From Climacium dendroides (lineage: Eukaryota; Streptophyta; Bryopsida; Hypnales; Climaciaceae): a stretch of 64,000 nucleotides of DNA. A model generated the notes under the pieces. It searched no databases. It was not told the origin of the DNA and worked only from the letters and a program-made list of their open reading frames with translations. Of the stretch, positions 55,011 through 64,000 are shown piece by piece (position 1 is the first letter of the stretch; each line of letters begins with the position of its first letter). A program made the translations under genes and the position numbers. The DNA is taken from NCBI GenBank assembly GCA_950106755.1, contig OX467088.1, forward strand, positions 10,276,001-10,340,000. Reading direction: 5' to 3'.

Positions 55011-58000
55011 GAGTACTTTCGTCTTCTAGTTGATTAGTGGCTTTCCCTTTAATTTTCTGAGGAGGACGAGTGTGGCCGAATCTAGTGTGCTGATGCTTGC
55101 GCTTGGATTGCATGCCACAATCCGTCTGTTCCAATTGGGAATCCAACTTGGATGTGCTTTGTATGAATGCGGGAAATATTTGTGTGATTCTAGGGTCGTT
55201 CTTTAGAAATGCGAGGGTGCTTGAGAGTTTCAGTCTGCAGATACCGCACTGCATTTTGCACTTCCTACTTTATCTTTTCCTATGGAAGGAACTCCAAAAC
55301 AGCTCCTTCTCAGTCTCAAGTGGCGATATGCTATTGATGGTCAACTACCGAAAGTGAGAGTGAAGAAGATAGCTCAGTTGATAGTGAAAATGGAAAGCTT
55401 TTGTCAAGTCTAAGTTACGTCAGTTTCTTCCAAGAGCTCGCCATCTTCATTCAACGCTCCATACAACAATTTTATTGCGGAATCAGTTTTCGTTCTAGAG
55501 AACCTAACCAGCGACCAAATTCTGTATTCAAGTTGGTGTGCCGGTGAATACGAAAATGCGAAGTTGTTCTGATTATGGCACCGCAGAAATGAGTGAAAGT
55601 GCCGATTATGGCGTACCAACTTGAATTCATAATCGGCACACCAACTTGAATTCAGAACACACTTGTATTCACCAACTTGTATTCATCAACTTGTATTCAT
55701 CATCTTGCTTCCGAACTTCCAGGTTTCAGTTTTTCAAGCTCCGTGATAACATCTGGCAATCTCTGTGGTTCCAGGGCAATATATGTTTTTTAAATGGAGA
55801 TTCTCCATCCACAATTCCCGTAAGATTGTTCTTTCTCCAACTGAATTCGCATCTAGTGAACATAATTCATTAAAGAGCGAAGCCTGAGGCACAAAAATTT
55901 TACTCACCTTGAGCTGTGGATTTTGCTAAAACCAAAATGAAATTGTTGCAGAAACTAAATCAATAACAAGGCGTTGAACTAGAACATCAATTGTCTAATC
56001 TTGACATAAATTTCAAATTTCAGACGTGATATAGGTGCACCTTTTTTAACTTGGCTCTTTTAATCATTTCGAGTCTAGTAGCCTCGACACTCTAAAAACT
56101 TAGATTTTGCTTACTCACAATGAATATAGTGGATGTAAAACCTAGAGCCAATTGATCTTAGTGTACATATGATACACTTTACTAGGGGACTAATCTGGCC
56201 CTCAATTCCCAACTACTCATTGTGTTGCCATTGCCAATATATGAACACGATTTTTTGGCATCCTCAAAATTAAACCATAAGTTCCTCATTGCTATCAAGG
56301 TGTCCTAGGATCAACTAAAAGACGTCTTTAGATACCAAATGCACACTTCACTAAAGAGTGGTTTTCAATATCACCTATGAATTTAGTTTAAATAATGACT
56401 ATTGGAAACATGATTTACACACAAGTAAAACACACTTAGTCCAAAAAAAATCTTGGCATATTATGAATTGCAATCAAAACTTCTAGTATATTAAAAACTA
56501 CATGCTAGTTTCTACACAAAGATTATCAATCCAATACACTCACTTCTTTCCAATAAAAGTTGTATGTGGTAGAGTTCCATGAAACTTTCTGACAGCTTTA
56601 AGGCCTTCAAGGCCAATGCCCCTTGTTTGAACGAATTGGGTCATAAATAATGCAAAGCATCTCTTAATTTTTTCTTGCAATCCAAGTTCGATGAGATGAT
56701 AAGGAACTCAGCATTGATAAGTAGAACATTGACCACGTTAAGTGTCCAAATACACACAAATCATAGAAGATTAACATTCAACCTAGAAAACCCCAAAATG
56801 TGTCATTTCAATCTACCATGTTGGTCAACCCAATTGCCTTTAGTTAATAGGTCATATCTCTCATTGCATCATCACATACCAATTGAATGTAGAATTCCCC
56901 CATGCAAGCAATTTGCAATGGACAAAAATGTTGCATCTTGAAAACTTTCACAATAGAAGAAGGGTTTAGGATTGAGAATTCTCGTATTGCATGAAGTGAA
57001 AAGAGAAGAGTTGATTGCTCACCTTTAGCTATTGAATTTGCTCTCCTCACAATGATGGACATTGCAAGCTCCTCGCAAAAATGACAAAAGAGGATATCTT
57101 CATAGTGTGGGTCAATGTTATGAAAAATTGAACAATTCCAACCAAGAAATGTATACCAAAGAACTAGTAGACTTGAGCACTTCCAAATACTTGTCATTTG
57201 CCTTAATGTTCTCATAATTAGATTTCATATACTATCTTTAAACCTATCAAGATCATAGAAGTAATCCTCATTGACAAATTTCAATTAAAATTGAACTTCT
57301 TGTGCACTTCAATATTTATGTTGTTGCCATCTTTTACTATGCAAGGATTAAAGATGATTCAATGTGGTTTATTAAATGTCAAGGTAACTCTAGGCAATCA
57401 TCATACAAAGACTAATGCCTCCACCAAGAATCTCTCTTACAAATAAGCTAGCCTCCATGGTACTTTGAAAAACATCAACCAATTTCTACATCTACCCAAA
57501 CTCTTGCACATTGCTCCTTCCTCATCACTTCAATATCATCAACATTTCTAGCACTTGTGATAATCAAAGGTACATTGAAACTTTCACAATAGAGTTAGGG
57601 TTGAGGATCCTCACTAATTCTAAGTAAAAATAGATTTTAGAATTTCATGGATGTCACGTTTTCCAATCTCAACTTCCATGTCAAGGAACACTGAGGTTCC
57701 CCGTTAGGGAAGTATAATTGTCCCCTCAAATAATTAAATTTTAAAAAATTATTGTCCTTTAATTGTTGTTAAAGTCATGTTAAAGTAAAAGCTATAGAGT
57801 ATAACACTAAATGCTAACCATCAAATTAAAAATTGAACCAAATTGTCATCTTATTAGCACTTCAAACTATCATACTACTAAAATCATAACTCCCTCTGTA
57901 ATATCACAAATGCTACCATTAATACTAAGGGCTTGTGCTTGCTATGGTACCCATTCATTGTATCACATATTAGTAAAATTTTGATATATTTGAATAGAAT

Positions 58001-58137
58001 ACATGATAATGATTTCAATAAGTCTTTAAAATAATTATTTTAAATATTTTGTAAAAAAAAATTTCAATCACGCATACATAGAAATCATATTTTCACACAA
58101 TGTGATATTACAAAAATAGAGTAGTAGTTTGCAATCA
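55011..58137. other. AT-rich intergenic, no gene recognised
   Basis: A 12-bp perfect hairpin, GTGCCGATTATG/CATAATCGGCAC, lies at about 55590-55631. ACTTGTATTCA is repeated three to four times at 55660-55705. TTTCACAATAGA.GAAGGGTT and TTTCACAATAGAGTTAGGGTT at 56946 and 57578 hint at a ~630-bp diverged repeat. The minus-strand open frame 56844-57215 (123 codons) has no recognisable domain, start context or splice partner and is not called. Confidence 0.4.
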
Positions 58138-58178
58138 CTTCTATAATATCACTTTTTACAAAGGGTGATATTATAGAA
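58138..58178. repeat. perfect-stem hairpin
   Basis: CTTCTATAATATCAC pairs with GTGATATTATAGAAA across a TTTTTACAAAGG loop. Related half-motifs (GATATTATAGAAGTAGG, TGATATTACAAAAATAG) flank it at 58100 and 58213. Confidence 0.7.
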
Positions 58179-58524
58179 ATAATATAGTCGTTGCAATCAG
58201 GTGAATCCATAGGATGATATTATAGAAGTAGGAAATCCATTGCTTCTCTTGGCTTTACACTTCTTTGCACTTCTATGATTTTGTGCTTTTGTGAGCTTTG
58301 AGCTTTCATGATTTCAATTTTCTATTGCTACTACCAAATGATTTTGAGAAATTTATTCAATTGAAGCAATTTTAGATTCCACAACAATTAAATTTATTGA
58401 ATGATGAATGAAACATTCTGCATTCTATCTAATACATAAAAATTCTTATAAAATTCTAATGATGAATGCGTAGCATAGCAAGCGCCAACTGCTAGTGAAC
58501 TACTAAAGGGACAACTATTATTAA

Positions 58525-59716
58525 CCTCTAAAGGACCAAATACTGTTTTTTGACAACATAGCAATTTTAAACATCTCACTATAAAAAAAATTTAAAATTT
58601 AAAATTTTCACACAAGATGTGCCCAAGGAATAGCTTTTTGACTATATGGTTAAAAAGTTATTCTATGATATGTAATTTTTAGCGATCTTTGGATAGCTCA
58701 AAATTTGAAATTGGTTTTGAATATTTATATATACATAGAAAGTGATATATAAATATTGAAAACCAATTTTTAGCAATCTTTGGATAGCTCAAATTTATGA
58801 GGAGTTTTATTTTGCAAGTAGTTATAAATTCTCTATTCTAAAATAAACTTTGAAGATTTTTATTTAACTCGATTTTTAATATTTAAAAAATGTTTAAAAT
58901 CATTGGATGAAGATTATTGATTACAACATTACAACCATTGGAATTGACATTTTTCAATTCTATAACTAGGTTGAAACTAGTTTAAAATACTAAGAAATTC
59001 TTAGTATTTTAAATCATTTTAGTACTTCTTTCTACTTACTATTTTTTTCCTATATGTTATATAATTCCAAATGATTTGAAATTTTCAAGCATATAATCAA
59101 CTTGCCTTGAAGAATAAATCCAAAAAAATAACCACTATTTTGGGCATTTTTTTAATGTAAATGTGACCTTGTGAAGGACAACTATCCATTTTTTTCAGGG
59201 CAAAAAAAGAATTTTTGTCAATTCAAACACTGATATCTTGCAATCCACACAGTCGAAATTTCTGAATTTTTTTCATCTTCTCAAACCAACACACTACACA
59301 ATCCTATGGGCACATATGCCCAACTTTAGATGTTTTTTAGCTACATTAGAGGGTTGTTTCAGGCTAATTTCCCATATTGGAAACTAGCCACTATTGACCA
59401 AAAATTTTAAAATTAATAAAATGATTAAATGAATAAATGATTCAAAAAAATATTAAAATGCTTTAAAAAGTGATCATTCAAAAAATAATTTATTATTATT
59501 ATTTGATGTGGCAGTCGCTTTGCTACATTAAACTATTATTGTGGCTAAGTTTTCACATTTTGAGAATGCAAAGGAACTCACAACCCTATAGAGAAGTTGA
59601 ATTTTATTTAATGAAATGTTTTATTTTCTTTCTAAAATTTGGTACTTACATTAAAAATGGCAACTTTAGAGCATTTTTAATGAGAACATAGTCTAAAACA
59701 TTTTAAGGGCTAACCA
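58525..59716 (-). mobile_element. TAACCC-end element, reversed, with a ~270-bp insertion
   Basis: Starts AACCTCTAAAGGACCAAATA and ends TTTTAAGGGCTAACC, in reverse order relative to 2541-4352. The inner blocks CATATGTTATATAATTCCAA and ATCTTGCAATCCAC are present. Sequence 59345-59610 (GTTGTTTCAGGCTAATTTCC to about GAGAAGTTGAA) has no counterpart in other copies, so it is a nested insertion or replacement. The open frame 59470-59691 within it is not supported as a gene. Confidence 0.65.
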
Positions 59717-60721
59717 TTTAAAATTCTTAACAATTTCAAGATCTTTCAATTTCAATTTATTTTCACAAGTTAAAATTATAAATTATAAAAATGCAATGGC
59801 ATGTTCTAGTCCTTTGAAGGATCTTAATACATTTCAAATTAGGATTTCTTGGATGCAATTCCTATTACATTTTAGAGTAGAGTCTAGTTAAGTGTCTAGT
59901 TGGTAGTGCTTGGTTGGGCTTGCACTAAATGTAACAAATTGTATTGTTTGCCTTCACCACATTTGATTTGGTTAAGAGGATAATTCAAGGGAAAAGATGT
60001 TTTGGCACATTGAAAAGATGCAAGGACCTACCAACCATTCTAGCATAATGTTTCTGATACCACATTTGAAGAGACTGCTCAAATTTTGTTTGATGGGTGT
60101 GTCTATGGTTGGGCTTGAAAAGAAGCCAAGGTACACCAAGAGTGACTATGATAGTAGGGGTGAATTGCCCTCCTCACTTTTCTCCCCCAAATTATTCCAA
60201 GGGTGTATATGAAATAAAAGCCCCCCTATATTGTGCTTGATTAATTTATCTTCTATATTTCTACTTACTAATTTGGGACCTTTGATTACAAATATGAATT
60301 CAAAATTGGCAAATTTTATCATGCATGGCAAATAAAAACATTTTCGTTCTTGGACGAGTGAGGAGACCAATTCATCCTAGCTACTATGAGCAAACAAAAA
60401 TATTTTTTGAGAAGAGGCAAAGTAAGAGATAGAAAGTAGTTCATTTCTATAACATTCAGTAGCCTTTAGAGACACTGCCTTTTTCTTCTCTTGAAACCTC
60501 ATTCACAAAAAACATCCACATCAAGAGCTCTTACTAATTCTAATTTAGATATCCGACATGGACTGTTTTACCTCTATCACCTCTCATGTATATAAAGAAC
60601 TTGATTTCTAAACATGAAATACAAATTATGAATGGCTTGGGGCTAAGTGAGGTACCCATGCGAATGTGACTCAATAGAATTGTGTTTACCTATCTAACAC
60701 TTTGTGACGCACAATGTTATA
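59717..60721. other. intergenic, no gene recognised
   Basis: 60265-60340 is an inverted copy of a block found at 6570-6650 and 41735-41810 (GCCATGCATGATAAAATTTG on the minus strand). The remainder is AT-rich without supported genes. Confidence 0.4.
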
Positions 60722-61072
60722 GGGTAGAACTACCCATTACCATACAAATTTGCAATCTAGGTACTTTGGAGAAGCTATTTATGAATGCCCACCTATTTTT
60801 CAGGGATTGAATTGTTTAAGAGAAGTCAATTGCAAAAAGAATGAAGACATTCTGACAAGAATGAAATTTTTTGTGATTTTTCAAAACTGAAATGTAAAAC
60901 TGTGAGTAGACCCTTGTTGAAGCATGATCAGACCATTAGAGCATTGTTGAAGCGTGGATTGATGTGTCCGCTCTGAAGTGCATTGCCATCGTGATAATGG
61001 ATTAGTAAGATTGTGATAATAGATGGGGTCAGTGACGAAAATGGGAGGAACCTGTAGGTGGCAGAATTGGAT
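60722..61072 (+). mobile_element. single arm of the foldback element
   Basis: Matches the left arm of 4911-5711 throughout: GGTAGAACTACCCATTACCA, TTTGGAGAAGCTATTTATGA, AATGAAGACATTCTGACAAG, TGTGAGTAGACCC.TGTTGAA, and GGAGGAACCTGTAGGTGGCA at the end. The 22-bp internal repeat is not expanded here. No inverted partner follows, so this is either a solo arm or an ancestral half element. Confidence 0.8.
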
Positions 61073-61446
61073 AAATCCAATCCTGTCAGCCACAGGTGTC
61101 CTGTCAGGGACCGGACAGACAGAAACAGACCACAGCCCTAGCAACGGCAGACAAAACCATGACAGCGTCAGTCCTCGCTCGCGCCACCGTGAAATTCAGG
61201 GCGGTTAAAAAGCACTTCATTTGCAGAAGGAGTGTGTCAATATGATGTTACTGGAGTGAACCCCAAGAACCTCTCAACCCTGTCTTACCTGCAACACACC
61301 CCAAAATAAATACCACTGTCCCTCAAACTACCGTTAGTCGGCTTGTCTGAAAGAACCAACTTCCCTTTGCCGCAGTCTCTTTGCCGCAGTCTTGGAGTTT
61401 GAACTAGAGCTCAAATCGCCAACTTCAACTGAAGTTGGTGTCGGCC
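61073..61446 (+). promoter_or_regulatory. upstream region of the P450 gene
   Basis: GC-richer than the surroundings, with CACCCCAAAATAAATACCAC (TATA-like AAATAAATA at 61304) about 140 bp before the ATG. The leader holds CTTTGCCGCAGTCT repeated twice in tandem (61362-61391). No specific operator was recognised. Confidence 0.4.
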
Positions 61447-63249
61447 ATGGCTTCCACAACCGAGACTCTAATTCTGGTAAGTTCAACGCTCTTCTAACTT
61501 CGTTCAACTTGTTCATGTTGTCCAGTCTCCATACACAGTAATTCAATCTAGTTGATCAATCACCCAAACGAGTTTGAAATTCATGAGGATCCTCAGTCGG
61601 TGAATGTATGCAAGTTTGTTGGGAAAACGATGTCGTAAAGAAGGTTCACTTGCACGTTTCTTTGGAAAATGGTGTCTTAATTAACGTACACTTGGCGTTG
61701 CTGATGAGGGACCGGGTTCGTATTTGCATGTTCTCATGTGCGTCGGTGCCAAATTCCGTTTGAAACGCCTGGAGACTCGATCTCCTGTGCGCACAACCAG
61801 TTTGTAGCAGTTGTGAAAACTCACCCGTAGCTAGTTCCTACTGTGAATGAAAGTTGTTTTGTGTTTTGAAACGCCTGGAGACTCTTTTGTTCAGAAAACA
61901 TTTTTACTGCCGGTTGTGAGCATTCACCCTTAATTAGCTTCTGCATTGTAAAGGTCAACCCAAAAGAAACTCAAGAGTTTGACTTTTGGTGTGGAGCGAT
62001 TCTTGCAGCATTTGGTATTCCAGATTATGCACGAAATGAACCTCGTGATTCCTTGCCTGCGCTGGTGCCCTTCTAGAATGTTGGGAATCAATCATGTCAA
62101 CTATTAGTGTTGTCTGGTTTGTAACTTCAGAATTACACTCCCTACCGATGTCCGGGACATGAACTTCTGAGGAACATTGTCAAGGAAGATTATCATTCAT
62201 CGTTCTCCTGAGGGAATATGAGAAGTACAGAGCATGTACATGTGTAGTGAGAATGCAGCGTAAAGAGTAAAGAGTATAAGAGGTGTTCAGCACTCTCTTT
62301 ACAGGAGACTCTCTTCACTCCTGTAGCTTTGGGGATTCATCAACTCAAGATTGTGCACAGAAATGAACCTAGATTTCTTTGCCAAGGGTGTTGAGGGCAT
62401 CGTTCTTTCACTGAAATATTATTATCATGCAATCTATGTGGCCAAATGACTCCAAATTTGATTCAAGTCATCAACAACAAGTACACTGCAATATGTATGG
62501 TTTAAATTTCTACACCTTAGTGACATTTAGAACTATAACACTTCAAAAGCAACAATATTTTTAAACCCCAAAATGTTAAGGCTGTTTAAAACTTAAAAAA
62601 TCATAGCAGTCCTCCTTTCTAAAGCTGTGAGTGCATGAATGTTACAATTTATGGTTCCAAGAATCACAACAATTGAACGTCGATTCTATAAAATTGGCGC
62701 ACGAAATTGGCATATTCCATGACTTCGACACTTTAAGGTCGCGCAGTTTTGTGTAGCTTTGACTTCCATGACTTGGAGGTCACGCAGCTTGAAACTTAAC
62801 GTAAACTTTCACCTGACCTCGTTTGAAGAGCTTTGTGTAGCTTTGTGTCACAATTTCCGGCACAGGACCATGCCAGATAAACGACACTGACGATTTGAAC
62901 GAAATTGACTGTCCTGTGAATGAATATTTGCAGGGGGTGACTGTGGCGTTGCTGGTGATCTATGGAAGCATGTTGCTATGGAGATGGCAACGCAGCAAGT
63001 ATTTGAACTTGCCACCAGGTCCGCGAGCGCTGCCCATCGTGGGGTCGTTGCATTTGTTGGGCACGAATCCGCACCGCAGCTTGGCGGAGTTGGCTTCGCA
63101 ATATGGTCCGCTCATGTCCTTGTGGCTGGGGCAGAGACTCTGCATCGTGGCCAGCACGGCGGAGGCGGCCAAACAGTTTCTCAAGCTCCAGGATGCCAAC
63201 TTCGCCTTCCGCCCCTCGATGCGAGCTGGCGATATCATTTCACCTGGAG
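61447..63249 (+). CDS. cytochrome P450 (A-type, microsomal), 5' part; continues beyond the window
   Basis: Exon 1 is 61447-61476 (MASTTETLIL) with donor CTG|GTAAGT. Exon 2 is 62934-63249, after acceptor TATTTGCAG. Joined in phase 0 they give a membrane anchor (TLILGVTVALLVIYGSMLLW), the basic RWQRSKY stop-transfer, the proline hinge NLPPGPRALPIVGSLHLLGT, then RSLAELASQYGPLMSLWLGQ and FAFRPSMRAGDIIS, the usual start of plant A-type P450s up to helix B'. The donor at 63250 (GGAG|GTGGGC, phase 1) lies where the next residues of the family would be F-x-P-Y-G-x-x-W-R. Heme-binding and oxygen-binding regions lie outside the window. The family number cannot be told from 115 residues. There is no in-frame ATG upstream in exon 2, which supports the separate tiny first exon. 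Confidence 0.8.
61750..61930 (+). repeat. ~115-bp tandem duplication in P450 intron 1
   Basis: GTTTGAAACGCCTGGAGACTC at about 61757 recurs at 61866. Each is followed by similar sequence ending in TTGTGA..A.TCACCC.TA.TTAGTTCCTRC-like text. The intron (61477-62933) is otherwise unremarkable, with AT-rich parts. Confidence 0.65.
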
Positions 63250-64000
63250 GTGGGCATTCCCTTTTCCTCACACCCCATTTTGTAGAAGGAAAACAGAAAT
63301 TGGAAGAGGGCAGTCCTCGAGGTGTAAAGCAAGAACAGAATTTTTGCGAAATGGTTGAATGATCCATAATTATTCCTGGTTAGAATAGAAGGAGAACCTG
63401 GAATCGAAGCTCGAAACCCTAGTTCCTGGTTTGAATGGAAGAGCCTGGCATCGGAATTCGGAAGCCTACTGTAATTCGTCTGCGAAGTCCATCAAAGGGA
63501 ACTGCTTCATATAAGATTGCATGAACTGCCCCTTGAAGCAGAAATTCAAGGCGAACCAGCCAGGAATCTCAGGATTGGTATTAACTTTGCGGTTATTGGT
63601 TGGTGAGTTTCTTTCATTTCTACTTGAATCAGTAAATTTGTTGAACTGTGGATCGATAATTTACCTAGGGTTCTCATTATGAATTGACGATTCGGGAAAG
63701 TGAATTAGCTCATTTGTAAATAGTTGTTAGGCTGTTTTTTTACCTTGCTTCAAAGTTACAATGAAGTTCTGAATTTGTTTGTTAGTTTGGTTGGTATATG
63801 CTCTACAAAAGCGCCATTTTTGCAAACTTGGTAGAATTCTGCAACTTTGGTAATTTTCATAGTACAACTTGAAGTTGAAATCCAAATATTTTAATAATGA
63901 TATTTAGAACTACCTTTACATTTTGTACTACTTAACCAATAATTACCAAACTCACATTAATTCTCATTTAATTAACAAATAGTATTTAGCGTAAGGTTTT
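63250..64000 (+). other. P450 intron 2 (partial), empty site for the 12-kb transposon
   Basis: Starts with GTGGGCATTCCC. From 63345 to 63940 it resembles 12409-12966, and from 63955 to 64000 it resembles 25259-25305. At the join it holds one diverged target copy (ATTACCAAACTCAC, 63942-63955). The intron, or a truncated gene end, extends past the window. Confidence 0.65.

Noticed and set aside
55097..55357. Open frame of 86 codons after the terpene synthase
   Set aside because: No motif, no splice context, opposed by an equally long frame on the other strand.
56844..57215. 123-codon minus-strand frame
   Set aside because: Low-complexity AT-rich context and no recognisable domain; length is possible by chance in 64 kb.
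1..64000. Organellar or bacterial origin of the window
   Set aside because: Spliced genes with GT-AG introns, MITEs, a MULE and an NLR gene point to a nuclear plant genome.

Overview
The window looks like nuclear DNA of a moss. Three gene types point that way: a protein kinase-NBS-LRR gene (32.3-38.7 kb; the kinase-headed NLR class is known from mosses), a microbial-type terpene synthase-like (MTPSL) gene (53.2-54.7 kb; a class of non-seed plants), and spliced plant-type genes including the 5' end of a microsomal cytochrome P450 (61.4 kb to beyond the right edge). Intergenic DNA is AT-rich and full of small TIR and foldback elements. I saw no rRNA, tRNA or CRISPR.

Layout. 1-12.4 kb: no convincing gene; relics of terpene-synthase flanking DNA, a family of ~0.95 kb elements with TAACCC-type ends, an 801-bp foldback element, a 64-bp x 7 tandem array and a SINE-like insertion. 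12.98-25.25 kb: one 12,270-bp Mutator-like transposon with an 11-bp target duplication. It carries two divergently oriented genes: a spliced SWIM-finger transposase (+) and a ten-exon gene (-) whose product has a ParB/sulfiredoxin-like domain followed by an N6/N4-type DNA methyltransferase-like domain. An array of GCCGTYAACGGC palindromes lies in an intron of the second gene. I rank this as the most interesting item in the window. 25.3-32.3 kb: a weak hypothetical gene, a 589-bp TIR element with a 9-bp target duplication, a duplicated promoter-like/first-exon-like unit and AT-rich DNA. 32.3-38.7 kb: the kinase-NBS-LRR gene, with about ten nearly identical 288-bp (96-aa, four-LRR) units and a frameshifted tail. 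38.7-53 kb: repeats, MITEs and more terpene-synthase promoter relics. 53.2-54.7 kb: the MTPSL gene, interrupted near its C-terminus. 55-61 kb: AT-rich repeats. 61.4-64 kb: P450 exons 1 and 2, with intron 2 running off the window.

How it fits together. The duplicated flanking pieces at 1.4-2.0, 5.7-7.0, 40-42, 48-52 and 53-55 kb suggest a decayed tandem cluster of terpene synthase genes. The big transposon sits inside a diverged copy of P450 intron 2; the copy at 63.35-64.0 kb is the matching empty site. Both transposon genes carry one clear lesion each (a 14-bp duplication frameshift and an in-frame TGA), so this copy is probably recently inactivated. Coordinates of splice sites and repeat edges were read by eye; repeat edges are good to roughly 10-30 bp unless a target duplication is given.
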